Assembly (NCBI RefSeq): GCF_019583405.1 | Contig: NZ_SZUU01000010.1 | Span: 112,041-176,040, forward strand | Origin: Bacteroides fragilis | Lineage (GTDB): Bacteria > Bacteroidota > Bacteroidia > Bacteroidales > Bacteroidaceae | Reading direction: 5' to 3' | DNA length: 64,000 nucleotides | Shown here: positions 34,682 to 42,650 of the stretch, piece after piece | How the letters are laid out: every line of letters starts with the position of its first letter | Position numbering within the stretch: position 1 is the first letter of the stretch | Notes under the pieces: model-generated | Databases searched by the model: none | Told to the model about the DNA's origin: nothing | Seen by the model: the letters and a program-made list of their open reading frames with translations, nothing else | Program-made: the position numbers and the translations under genes

Positions 34682-35674
34682 ATGGCGATATTAGCATTTC
34701 AAAAACCTGATAAAGTATTAATGTTGGAAGCGGATGCCAAATTCGGTAAATTCGAATTTCGTCCCTTGGAACCCGGTTTCGGTATTACCGTTGGTAATGC
34801 TTTGCGCCGTATCCTCCTTTCTTCATTAGAAGGTTTTGCTATCACCACTATCCGTATAGAAGGTGTTGAGCACGAATTTTCTAGTGTTCCTGGAGTAAAA
34901 GAGGATGTTACCAACATTATCTTGAATCTGAAACAAGTGAGATTCAAGCAAGTAGTTGAAGAATTCGAGAGCGAAAAGGTGAGCATCACTATTGAGAATT
35001 CTAGTGAATTTAAAGCAGGTGACATAGGTAAGTATTTGACTGGATTTGAAGTGTTAAATCCGGAATTAGTTATTTGTCATTTAGATTCTAAAGCAACTAT
35101 GCAGATTGACATTACAATTAACAAAGGTCGTGGATACGTCCCCGCAGATGAAAACCGCGAATATTGTACCGATGTTAATGTAATTCCAATCGATTCAATC
35201 TATACGCCGATACGTAACGTTAAGTACGCTGTAGAAAACTTCCGCGTTGAGCAGAAGACTGACTACGAGAAATTGGTACTTGAAATTACTACCGACGGTT
35301 CCATTCACCCGAAAGAAGCTCTGAAAGAAGCTGCTAAAATTCTGATTTATCACTTCATGTTATTCTCTGACGAAAAGATTACTCTTGAAAGTAATGACGT
35401 TGATGGTAACGAAGAGTTTGATGAAGAAGTATTGCATATGCGTCAGCTGTTGAAGACTAAGCTTGTCGATATGGATCTGTCAGTACGTGCCCTCAATTGT
35501 TTGAAGGCAGCTGATGTTGAAACATTGGGCGACTTGGTACAGTTCAACAAAACTGACTTGCTGAAATTCAGAAATTTCGGAAAGAAATCGCTTACCGAGC
35601 TTGATGATTTGCTGGAAAGTCTGAATCTGTCGTTTGGAACCGATATTTCTAAATATAAATTAGATAAAGAATAA
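34682..35674 (+). CDS. rpoA: DNA-directed RNA polymerase subunit alpha
   Basis: 330 residues: an N-terminal assembly domain (FEFRPLEPGFGITVGNALRRILLSSLEG) and a C-terminal domain that contacts UP elements and activators (LSVRALNCLKAADVETLGDLV). Two copies start enzyme assembly. It lies between rpsD and rplQ with gaps of 11 and 3 nt. Confidence 0.98.
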   Translation: MAILAFQKPDKVLMLEADAKFGKFEFRPLEPGFGITVGNALRRILLSSLEGFAITTIRIEGVEHEFSSVPGVKEDVTNIILNLKQVRFKQVVEEFESEKVSITIENSSEFKAGDIGKYLTGFEVLNPELVICHLDSKATMQIDITINKGRGYVPADENREYCTDVNVIPIDSIYTPIRNVKYAVENFRVEQKTDYEKLVLEITTDGSIHPKEALKEAAKILIYHFMLFSDEKITLESNDVDGNEEFDEEVLHMRQLLKTKLVDMDLSVRALNCLKAADVETLGDLVQFNKTDLLKFRNFGKKSLTELDDLLESLNLSFGTDISKYKLDKE

Positions 35675-35677
35675 AAA

Positions 35678-36163
35678 ATGAGACATAATAAGAAATTCAA
35701 TCATTTAGGTCGTACTGCTTCTCACAGAAGTGCTATGTTATCTAACATGGCTTGTTCTTTGATCAAGCACAAAAGAATCACTACGACTGTAGCAAAGGCA
35801 AAAGCTTTGAAGAAATTCGTTGAGCCTTTGATCACAAAGTCTAAAGAAGACACTACGAACTCTCGTCGTGTTGTATTTAGCAACTTGCAGGATAAACTCG
35901 CTGTAACAGAATTGTTCAAGGAAATCTCTGTGAAGATTGCTGACCGTCCGGGTGGTTACACTCGCATCATCAAGATTGGAAACCGCCTGGGTGACAACGC
36001 TGAAATGTGCTTCATCGAACTCGTTGACTACAACGAAAACATGGCTAAAGAAAAAGTTGCTAAGAAAGCTACTCGTACTCGTCGTTCAAAGAAAGCTACT
36101 GAAGCCGCTCCTGCTGCTGAAGCTACCGCTACTGAAGAACCGAAAGCTGAATCAGCAGAATAA
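35678..36163 (+). CDS. rplQ: 50S ribosomal protein bL17 with C-terminal extension
   Basis: 161 residues. The first 125 or so match bL17 (MRHNKKFNHLGRTASHRSAMLSNM). The rest is an added basic then Ala/Glu-rich tail (RTRRSKKATEAAPAAEATATEE), which E. coli bL17 lacks. It is the last gene of the ribosomal run; a strong terminator begins 25 nt after the stop. Confidence 0.97.
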   Translation: MRHNKKFNHLGRTASHRSAMLSNMACSLIKHKRITTTVAKAKALKKFVEPLITKSKEDTTNSRRVVFSNLQDKLAVTELFKEISVKIADRPGGYTRIIKIGNRLGDNAEMCFIELVDYNENMAKEKVAKKATRTRRSKKATEAAPAAEATATEEPKAESAE

Positions 36164-36187
36164 TTCAACAATTATTCTTATAGATAT

Positions 36188-36221
36188 AAAAAAGGCTGCT
36201 CTGCAAAGAGTGGCCTTTTTT
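36188..36221 (+). terminator. Terminator of the ribosomal run after rplQ
   Basis: AAAAAAGGC (36188-36196), then inner CTCT/AGAG with a GCAA tetraloop, then GCCTTTTTT (36213-36221). It is a strong, bidirectional-type terminator. Confidence 0.9.
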
Positions 36222-36284
36222 GTTGATTTTACTAAAGATACTTTAAAATGATTTGAAGATGAACAGTTTGACTGAATAATCTGT

Positions 36285-36292
36285 TATATTTG
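36285..36292 (+). promoter_or_regulatory. -7 box for the 135-residue exported protein gene
   Basis: TATATTTG at 36285-36292 is an exact -7 match. The nearest TTTG upstream (36267-36270) leaves only 14 nt, shorter than usual. The predicted start lies near 36298, only a few bases before ATG 36302. Confidence 0.4.
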
Positions 36293-36301
36293 CAGGTAAA
36301 T

Positions 36302-36709
36302 ATGGCAAAGTTCATTAAGATTATATTGTTCATGTTGTTCGCTGTAGCGCTTCATTGTGTAGCCAACAACTATTTCGCAGGAGAACAGGCGGAACAAGAT
36401 ACTTATATGGCTATGTCAATGCTTAAAGGAGATACGCACGAAACTGTTAGCACTCCTCAGACTCTTTACTTTCCTGATGCCGAATTGGCCGGAGCAGGTA
36501 TTCAGGTTCATCAAATTGCGATGTCGCGTATACAACGCATTCAAGCAGCCGAATATATTTTCTCTTTAAAAGGTCTTGTCCAAAGGCTGGCAGACCGTGA
36601 TGCTGCCTTGTCTCAGCATTGGGGAAAACTCTATGATACCACTACTTCTTATTGTTGTCATCCAGTAAGCGAATACTATGTTTTCGCTCTAAGGCGCATT
36701 ATCGTATAG
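36302..36709 (+). CDS. Unknown exported or membrane-anchored protein
   Basis: 135 residues from ATG 36302. A hydrophobic N-terminus (FIKIILFMLFAVALHCVANNYF) looks like a signal peptide or anchor. The rest is soluble, with two adjacent Cys in TTSYCCHPVSEYYVFALRR near the C-terminus. An in-frame TTG at 36290 overlaps the -7 box, so ATG 36302 is preferred. No family recognised. It is alone between the ribosomal terminator and another small membrane gene; a weak hairpin (36744-36771) follows. Confidence 0.65.
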   Translation: MAKFIKIILFMLFAVALHCVANNYFAGEQAEQDTYMAMSMLKGDTHETVSTPQTLYFPDAELAGAGIQVHQIAMSRIQRIQAAEYIFSLKGLVQRLADRDAALSQHWGKLYDTTTSYCCHPVSEYYVFALRRIIV

Positions 36710-36743
36710 GAGTTTAATTTATTAGTTCTATTATTATTTTATT

Positions 36744-36771
36744 TACTGTACCTGCTCCAATAGGTACGGTA
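36744..36771 (+). terminator. Weak hairpin after the 135-residue protein gene
   Basis: TACTGTACCT (36744-36753) pairs with AGGTACGGTA (36762-36771), ten pairs with one G-U, 8 nt loop, followed by GTATTTTC. The T-run is poor, so the call is tentative. Confidence 0.4.
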
Positions 36772-36814
36772 GTATTTTCAGCTATTATCCACTAATAATT
36801 TAAACTTAGATATT

Positions 36815-37354
36815 ATGACAACCCAAGCTATTGATGCAACTATTTTTGCATCTTCACACCCAGATATTGCAAAACGTACCAGTATTTCAGGACTTATCTT
36901 CTCTTGTGTCATGTTATTGGCGGGAGTGATCGCGTTTGTGTCTACCTTTGAAATGGAAGACCGTTCGTCTACTGTCAGTATGGGGCTTATGGTGCTCGGC
37001 ACTGCCTTATTCCTGGTTGGAGTCTTCCGGCTGTTTTGGAAATCCAAAGAGATTGTTTATTTACCGACAGGTAGTGTCGCCAAAGAGCAGAGCATCTTTT
37101 TTGATCTGAAGCATCTGGATGAATTGACAGATATGGTGAAGTCGGGTGATTTCTCTTTGCAGTCCACAGCTAAAGGAGGTACCAGTGGAAATTTGCGTTT
37201 AGACGTAATGCTTTCTGAAGACAAGAAGTTTGCTGCTGTACAACTGTTCCAGTTTGTGCCCTATACTTATAACCCGATAACTTCCGTGCGTTATTTCACT
37301 AATGGTGAAGCAGCTTCCATCGCAGCTTTTTTGACTAAGATCAAAGGGCATTGA
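36815..37354 (+). CDS. Unknown protein with two membrane spans
   Basis: 179 residues. Two hydrophobic helices (about residues 25-44, SGLIFSCVMLLAGVIAFVST, and 56-74) are joined by a short acidic loop; a soluble domain of about 100 residues follows, ending AASIAAFLTKIKGH. No signal peptide, catalytic motif or known family was seen. No clear TAnnTTTG promoter precedes it. It is convergent with the MutS-like gene, and its terminator overlaps the end of that gene. Confidence 0.7.
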   Translation: MTTQAIDATIFASSHPDIAKRTSISGLIFSCVMLLAGVIAFVSTFEMEDRSSTVSMGLMVLGTALFLVGVFRLFWKSKEIVYLPTGSVAKEQSIFFDLKHLDELTDMVKSGDFSLQSTAKGGTSGNLRLDVMLSEDKKFAAVQLFQFVPYTYNPITSVRYFTNGEAASIAAFLTKIKGH

Positions 37355-37380
37355 TCCTTTAATTCAAGTTTCAATATATC

Positions 37381-37417
37381 ATGGGGATTAGTCGTCGATG
37401 ACGGCTATCCCCATTTT
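37381..37417 (+). terminator. Terminator embedded in the 3' end of the convergent MutS-like gene
   Basis: ATGGGGAT (37381-37388) pairs with ATCCCCAT (37407-37414), with inner AG/CT and CGTC/GACG pairs; TTT follows. Most of the stem lies inside the last codons of the MutS-like gene on the other strand. Confidence 0.6.
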
Positions 37418-39202
37418 CTTCATCAGGAAACAAGCATTCATATTCTGTGCTACGCCGTCTCTGAGTTTGTATGAGAAAGTAAGTTCGTTGTTAGTGATGT
37501 CCGCTTCAAAACAATAGTTGTGGATGTCTTTAGGAAATAAATCGATAAGGGAACCGAGCAAGAGGTCGTGAGTGGCTATGATTCCATTTGCTTGCAGAGC
37601 CATAAACTGTTTGATCAATGCGAAAGATCCTTTTTGTTTGTCCATGGAATTCGTTCCCTTCAGAATCTCGTCGAGTATAATGAAAAGTTCTTCTCCCGAG
37701 TTTAGTTTATCAATAATAAGTTTCAGTCGTTTCAACTCTGCAAAGAAGTATGATTCATTTTCTGTCAAAGAGTCGGTTGTGCGTAGACTTGTGATAAGCT
37801 GTGCCGGATATAGCTTCATCTTTTCCGCCCAGACAGGGGCCCCTATACATGCCAGCAGATAGCTTACCCCTATGGTTCTCAGATAGGTGCTTTTTCCTGC
37901 CATATTTGCTCCTGTGATAATAACAAAGAAAGGTCGTTTTGCAATCTGAATATCATTGCGTACACATTTATCTCGATCCATCAACGGATGTCCCAGTGCT
38001 TCGGCCTCCATACAGAATGGTTTGGACGCGATTTCTGGAAATACATATCCGGGGTGATTGTAGGCGAAAGTGGCCAATGAGCAATAGGCGTCCATTTCTC
38101 CGATTGCTTCAAGCCAATGCGGGAGGTTGGCTGCGAAACTTTCTTTCCAGGTTTCTATCTTCATTACCTGACGCAATTCCCAGAAGAAGAGTCCGTTCAG
38201 GACAAATTGCATTAGCATATTATTCCGTTGGTCCAGGGCGTTCATCAGGGCAGTGAGACGTTTCACCGCTTGCGAAGCTGTTTGCTTTTCACCTCCCACC
38301 AGTCCTTTCACCCGTTTCAGTGCGCTGCTTTCCATCTCTTTTTCCTCGATTATATGAATCAGGTGTGCATAAGTTGTCAGTATCTGCATCTTTTTGCCGT
38401 ATACGGACTGCATCTGGCTGACACCTTTTGAGAAAGAGGAGCTGAGCAGACCTATACCTGCGAAGACAATTCCCCACGTGGTGAACGAGATGACACCGGC
38501 TATAGCCAGTCCGAGGCAGACGGCATTGGCCAACGGAACAAGGATGGCTAAGGTCCGGAAATACCATTTTTTTCGGTAATATTCCGGGCTTGTTGCCCAG
38601 TTCCTGATCTCTTCTTCATCGGCCGTTTTGCCTTTATGCAGCAACCCGAGTATGCGGAAGTGCTGACGCATTTCCAATTCCGGAGCCAGTTCCTTTACAG
38701 CCTCCTGTCGTTTCTCTATTTCTGCTTTATTTTTCAAGTGTGTGTTCATCCATTCGGCCAGTCTTTTTTTGCCCGGTTGCGTAGCGGTACGGTTTATATA
38801 CTGAAAGAGTGAATGCTCACCAAAAACATCCAGATCATAGGTATAAAGATGTGCCGGATCGATAAACTCCTTTCCGTTGTCGAAAGCAGACGTATCGTAT
38901 GCAATGGCCTGCAGTTCTTGGCGGTTGATTTCTATCTTCTTTTCAAGATAATCTTTCTGGCGGAACAAACGGTTATGCAGTTTCACCAGCAGCAGGAAAG
39001 GGATGAAGGTAATTGCCGCGATGCCGCTGATCACCAGCCTGCCTTCACTCCAGAAGTAGATAATACCCGCAACTCCGGCTGCAAAAAGTATCAACCGTAG
39101 TGTACCGATACGATAGATGCGTCGTTTAACTTTTGCCAGTTGCGATTCCGATTCAAGGATGATTCGTTGATAAGTGTCTATGATGAGATTCAATTGTTCC
39201 AT
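37388..39202 (-). CDS. Membrane-anchored MutS-family ATPase
   Basis: 604 residues. The C-terminal half is a MutS ATPase domain: Walker A GANMAGKST (residues 431-439), Walker B FIILDE (507-512) and the following LKGTNSMDK and ATHD motifs. A MutS core-like helical region precedes it. The N-terminus lacks the mismatch-recognition domain and has instead two membrane spans (about residues 30-48 and 53-72); two more lie near 215-255. It is therefore not the repair protein MutS but a membrane-linked relative; the substrate is unknown. A TAnnTTTG box (TATTTTTG) lies on the minus strand at 39230-39223. It stands alone, convergent with the gene at 36815. Confidence 0.85.
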   Translation of the reverse strand: MEQLNLIIDTYQRIILESESQLAKVKRRIYRIGTLRLILFAAGVAGIIYFWSEGRLVISGIAAITFIPFLLLVKLHNRLFRQKDYLEKKIEINRQELQAIAYDTSAFDNGKEFIDPAHLYTYDLDVFGEHSLFQYINRTATQPGKKRLAEWMNTHLKNKAEIEKRQEAVKELAPELEMRQHFRILGLLHKGKTADEEEIRNWATSPEYYRKKWYFRTLAILVPLANAVCLGLAIAGVISFTTWGIVFAGIGLLSSSFSKGVSQMQSVYGKKMQILTTYAHLIHIIEEKEMESSALKRVKGLVGGEKQTASQAVKRLTALMNALDQRNNMLMQFVLNGLFFWELRQVMKIETWKESFAANLPHWLEAIGEMDAYCSLATFAYNHPGYVFPEIASKPFCMEAEALGHPLMDRDKCVRNDIQIAKRPFFVIITGANMAGKSTYLRTIGVSYLLACIGAPVWAEKMKLYPAQLITSLRTTDSLTENESYFFAELKRLKLIIDKLNSGEELFIILDEILKGTNSMDKQKGSFALIKQFMALQANGIIATHDLLLGSLIDLFPKDIHNYCFEADITNNELTFSYKLRDGVAQNMNACFLMKKMGIAVIDD

Positions 39203-39222
39203 GTTCTCCTGTTGTTTGAATG

Positions 39223-39230
39223 CAAAAATA
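39223..39230 (-). promoter_or_regulatory. -7 box for the MutS-like gene
   Basis: On the minus strand, TATTTTTG (39230-39223), an exact match, 21 nt before ATG 39202. No good -33 box was found at the usual spacing. Confidence 0.4.
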
Positions 39231-39561
39231 ATATATTTAGTGTGAGTACGCCATTCTCTTGCCCGGAGCTTGTTTTTGTCAAGAGCAGATTTACTGATTA
39301 TTAACGTAAGAGTCGGTTTCCGGTCTAATCTTCAGTGTTTTTCCTGTTCCTTCCGGAGAAGTTCACTTATCTACCCATGTTCTCTCCGGATGCTACCGGC
39401 ATTGCGGTCCGTTGCTACCGGGAAGAAAGGGCGGAGAGCCTTGCTTTGAATGGAACAGAGCTGGTGTTTCACTTCTGAAGAGCCTTGCTTCAAGGTAGAT
39501 AGAGCCTCTGTCCATGTTTCATATAAGTTTTTCAAGTCGGGTTTTGCAAGGCGACTCATAA

Positions 39562-39589
39562 AAAAAGGGAAGCAACGGCCTCCCTTTTT
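39562..39589 (+). terminator. Bidirectional terminator-like stem in the 39.2-39.8 kb spacer
   Basis: AAAAAGGGA (39562-39570), a 10 nt loop and TCCCTTTTT (39581-39589). The A- and T-runs make it symmetrical. What transcript it ends is unclear. Confidence 0.55.
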
Positions 39590-39699
39590 CATCCCTAATA
39601 TAAATTGAACGTACTTTATGATTCTGTCAGTAAAGATACGACATTGCTAAGCAAAAGTCAAGTGTTTCTCTCCTTTTTCTTAAACTTTTCTTCTGAAAA

Positions 39700-39731
39700 C
39701 TTGCTCCGGTTCGTTAAAAGGTGTACCTTTC
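39700..39731 (+). promoter_or_regulatory. Candidate promoter for the exported protein at 39762
   Basis: CTTG at 39700-39703, a 20 nt spacer and TACCTTTC at 39724-39731. Each box has one change from TTTG and TAnnTTTG. The leader would be about 25 nt. Confidence 0.4.
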
Positions 39732-39761
39732 CGCCGTGAAAATCTTTAATAGGATGCGTTT

Positions 39762-40394
39762 ATGAAGAAATTGTGTTTCCTGCTGTTGATGAGTTGGCTG
39801 GTGATGGAAGTTACTGCGCAGAATGTCGTATATTCCAATCTGAAAGGGCTGCTCGCTTGTGAAGGAGATACGGTTACTTCGCTGAAAGTGGAAAAACGTA
39901 CAAAGAATCATATTCTGATGACCGGTGGCGCTGACTATAAGATCAGTGTCGGGTCAGACGACTCCATGTGCAAATATCTGAAGTCCCGTTGTTATGCCGT
40001 ACAGGCAGATACCTCCCTTTACATCAATTGTAAACGGTTGCGTTATAAAAAGTTTCGTTTCGGAGGTTGGTATGCTCCCGCCCTGCGTATAGGAGATCAT
40101 ATCTATTTTAGTGCCATACCCCTTGGCTCTGTGGCCGCAGGTAGCGATGCTACAATGGATGTAATGCTCGGTGGTAAATTTGGTGATGCCATTGCCGCTT
40201 CCGCTTTAATATCCAAACGGGTATATTATGAGATAGATCCTGAAACCAATAAGGTGGGATTTGTCGGGAAAGAGCGCATGGAGGAGTTGCTCGAGGGCCA
40301 TCCGGACTGGAAGACTGCCTATCTGAATGAAAATAGCGAATCGGCCAAAGTCACCGATAGATATCTGCGTCTGTTGAAGGCAGAAGAGAAATAG
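39762..40394 (+). CDS. Unknown exported protein, 210 residues
   Basis: The N-terminus MKKLCFLLLMSWLVMEVTAQ is a clear signal peptide with cleavage after TAQ. The mature part is mixed alpha/beta in look and contains a central glycine-rich stretch (IPLGSVAAGSDATMDVMLGGKFGDAIAAS) and an acidic end. No lipobox. No family could be named. It lies 148 nt before the histidine degradation operon, which appears to have its own promoter, so a link is not implied. Confidence 0.75.
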   Translation: MKKLCFLLLMSWLVMEVTAQNVVYSNLKGLLACEGDTVTSLKVEKRTKNHILMTGGADYKISVGSDDSMCKYLKSRCYAVQADTSLYINCKRLRYKKFRFGGWYAPALRIGDHIYFSAIPLGSVAAGSDATMDVMLGGKFGDAIAASALISKRVYYEIDPETNKVGFVGKERMEELLEGHPDWKTAYLNENSESAKVTDRYLRLLKAEEK

Positions 40395-40457
40395 CGGCCG
40401 TTAGCTATCCGGTTTCTTTTATTCTTCTAACCTTTTGTTAATAAACCTACCGAAATC

Positions 40458-40488
40458 TTTGTAGATTCCTTCCTTTTTTCTATATTGC
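40458..40488 (+). promoter_or_regulatory. Candidate promoter for the histidine degradation operon
   Basis: TTTG at 40458-40461, a 19 nt spacer and TATATTGC at 40481-40488. The -33 box and spacing are ideal; the -7 box departs from TAnnTTTG at the last three positions. The leader would be about 45 nt. No operator was recognised. Confidence 0.35.
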
Positions 40489-40542
40489 GAAGAGTTATCA
40501 AATTGTAACGCTGACAGTTTGCAATCCTTAATTCCATTTATT

Positions 40543-42525
40543 ATGAAAATGACTCTCAGCAATCAGTTGCCCGAATATCCGGCATTCGTAGAAGGTATTC
40601 GCCGGGCACCCGACCGTGGATATACCCTTTCTCCGGCGCAGACCGCCACGGCCTTGAAGAATGCATTACGTTATATCCCTGTAGACTTGCACGAAAAACT
40701 GGCTCCTGAGTTTCTGGAGGAGTTACGAACACGCGGACGTATTTATGGATACCGTTTTCGTCCGGCCGGTGATCTCAAGGCTAAACCCATTGACGAATAC
40801 CGGGGGAACTGTATCGAGGGCAAAGCTTTTCAGGTGATGATTGACAATAATCTCTGTTTTGATATTGCTCTTTATCCCTACGAACTTGTTACTTATGGTG
40901 AGACCGGGCAGGTGTGTCAGAACTGGATGCAATATCGGCTGATAAAGCAATACCTTGAAGTGATGACCCGTGAACAGACCCTTGTCATTGAGTCCGGACA
41001 TCCGTTGGGGCTTTTCCATTCCCGTCCGGATGCACCCCGTATTATCATTACCAACTCGATGATGGTAGGCATGTTCGACAATCAGCATGATTGGCACGAA
41101 GCAGCCCAGATGGGAGTTGCCAATTATGGGCAGATGACGGCCGGTGGATGGATGTATATCGGTCCGCAGGGCATCGTGCATGGTACATTCAATACATTGC
41201 TGAATGCCGGTCGGCTCAAGTTGGGTATTCCTCAAGATAAGGATCTGAGCGGACATTTGTTTGTTTCTTCCGGTTTGGGAGGTATGAGCGGTGCACAACC
41301 CAAGGCAGCCGAAATAGCCGGTGCTGTTTCAATTATAGCCGAAGTGGATCGTTCCCGCATCGAGACCCGCTACAATCAAGGATGGGTGGGGTATATCACT
41401 ACTGATCTTCATGCAGCTTTCCGGATGGCATTGAGTGCTGCCGAACGGCACGAACCTTGTTCTGTGGCCTATCATGGTAATGTAGTTGACCTGCTTGAAT
41501 ATGCCGCTCAGGAAGATATTCCGATCGATCTTTTGTCCGATCAGACTTCTTGTCATGCCGTCTACGAAGGAGGGTATTGCCCCGCCGGAGTCACATTTGA
41601 AGACCGTACCCGGTTGTTGCACGAATCTCCTGAAACGTTCCGCCGATTGGTCAACGAATCCCTGCACCGTCATTTTGCGGTGATAAAGAAACTTGTTTCC
41701 CGTGGTACTTACTTTTTCGATTACGGTAACTCTTTTATGAAAGCCATCTATGATGCCGGGGTCAAAGAGATTTCACGGAATGGAGTGGATGAAAAAGACG
41801 GCTTCATCTGGCCGAGCTATGTGGAAGACATTATGGGGCCGGAACTTTTTGACTATGGATATGGTCCGTTTCGTTGGGTATGCCTGAGTGGTAAGCCCGA
41901 AGATCTTGCCAAGACTGACCGTGCTGCAATGGAGTGCATTGATGTGAAGCGTCGCGGACAAGATCTCGATAATTATAACTGGATAAAGGATGCCGGTAAG
42001 AATCAACTGGTGGTGGGCACACAAGCCCGTATTCTGTATCAGGATGCTGCCGGACGTTTAAAGATCGCCCTCCGGTTTAACGAAATGGTGCGTAACGGTG
42101 AAGTCGGTCCCATCATGCTGGGACGCGACCATCATGACGTGAGCGGGACAGACTCACCCTTCCGTGAAACTTCCAATATAAAAGACGGCAGCAACGTGAT
42201 GGCCGATATGGCTGTGCAATGCTTTGCCGGAAATTGTGCCCGGGGCATGAGTCTGGTGGCACTGCATAATGGTGGAGGTGTGGGTATCGGCAAAGCTGTC
42301 AACGGCGGTTTCGGCATGGTATGTGACGGAAGTTCGAGGGTAGACGAGATTCTCCGTTCTTCTATGCTTTGGGATGTGATGGGAGGAGTAGCCCGCCGTT
42401 CGTGGGCACGCAATGAACATGCGATGGAAACCAGTGAGGCCTTCAACCTGTCGCATGGAGATACTTATCACATTACGATGCCCTATCTGGTGGATGAAGA
42501 GCTGATAAAGAGAATAATTATTTAG
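40543..42525 (+). CDS. hutU: Urocanate hydratase
   Basis: 660 residues from ATG 40543. It converts urocanate to 4-imidazolone-5-propionate with tightly bound NAD (EC 4.2.1.49), the second step of histidine breakdown. Family blocks include GLFHSRPDAPRIIITNSMM, QMTAGGWMYIGPQGIVHGT, SSGLGGMSGAQPKAAEIAG, TDLHAAFRMALSAAERHEP and MALHNGGGVGIGKA-like LHNGGGVGIGKAVNGGFGM. It is about 100 residues longer than the usual bacterial HutU (near 555) and closer in length to the animal enzyme. It heads an operon with ftcD, hutI, fchA and hutH. Confidence 0.95.
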   Translation: MKMTLSNQLPEYPAFVEGIRRAPDRGYTLSPAQTATALKNALRYIPVDLHEKLAPEFLEELRTRGRIYGYRFRPAGDLKAKPIDEYRGNCIEGKAFQVMIDNNLCFDIALYPYELVTYGETGQVCQNWMQYRLIKQYLEVMTREQTLVIESGHPLGLFHSRPDAPRIIITNSMMVGMFDNQHDWHEAAQMGVANYGQMTAGGWMYIGPQGIVHGTFNTLLNAGRLKLGIPQDKDLSGHLFVSSGLGGMSGAQPKAAEIAGAVSIIAEVDRSRIETRYNQGWVGYITTDLHAAFRMALSAAERHEPCSVAYHGNVVDLLEYAAQEDIPIDLLSDQTSCHAVYEGGYCPAGVTFEDRTRLLHESPETFRRLVNESLHRHFAVIKKLVSRGTYFFDYGNSFMKAIYDAGVKEISRNGVDEKDGFIWPSYVEDIMGPELFDYGYGPFRWVCLSGKPEDLAKTDRAAMECIDVKRRGQDLDNYNWIKDAGKNQLVVGTQARILYQDAAGRLKIALRFNEMVRNGEVGPIMLGRDHHDVSGTDSPFRETSNIKDGSNVMADMAVQCFAGNCARGMSLVALHNGGGVGIGKAVNGGFGMVCDGSSRVDEILRSSMLWDVMGGVARRSWARNEHAMETSEAFNLSHGDTYHITMPYLVDEELIKRIII

Positions 42526-42538
42526 AAATGAATATAAC

Positions 42539-42632
42539 TCACCACAGATTACACGGATTCTCACAGATTAATAATTTATTTTACTGAGAGTTAAATTGAA
42601 ATATCTGTGTTAATCCGTGTAATCTGTGGTGA
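42539..42632 (+). repeat. 21 bp inverted repeat (REP-like) between hutU and ftcD
   Basis: The arm beginning TCACCACAGATTACACGG (42539-42559) pairs perfectly over 21 bp with the arm ending CCGTGTAATCTGTGGTGA (42612-42632). A second 7 bp stem, CACAGAT (42562-42568) with ATCTGTG (42603-42609), follows after a 2 nt internal loop. The loop is A/T-rich. Such TGTGTAATC-type palindromes occur widely between genes in Bacteroides and other bacteria; here it lies inside an operon. Confidence 0.8.
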
Positions 42633-42650
42633 ACCCAAAACCGTATAGTT

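Larger units (their letters stand above)
39203..39761 (+). other. 559 nt spacer without a convincing gene
   Basis: It holds divergent promoters at its two ends, a 12 bp direct repeat AGAGCCTTGCTT (39435-39446 and 39479-39490), the small hairpin CCTTG-CTT-CAAGG (39483-39495), and the terminator-like stem at 39562-39589. A minus-strand frame of 73 codons (39592-39371) begins inside that stem and has no recognisable product. A small RNA ending at the stem is possible, but no promoter for one was found. Confidence 0.5.

Noticed and set aside
39371..39592. 73-codon minus-strand frame
   Set aside because: It begins inside a terminator-like stem, has no family resemblance and no promoter; kept only as part of the spacer description.
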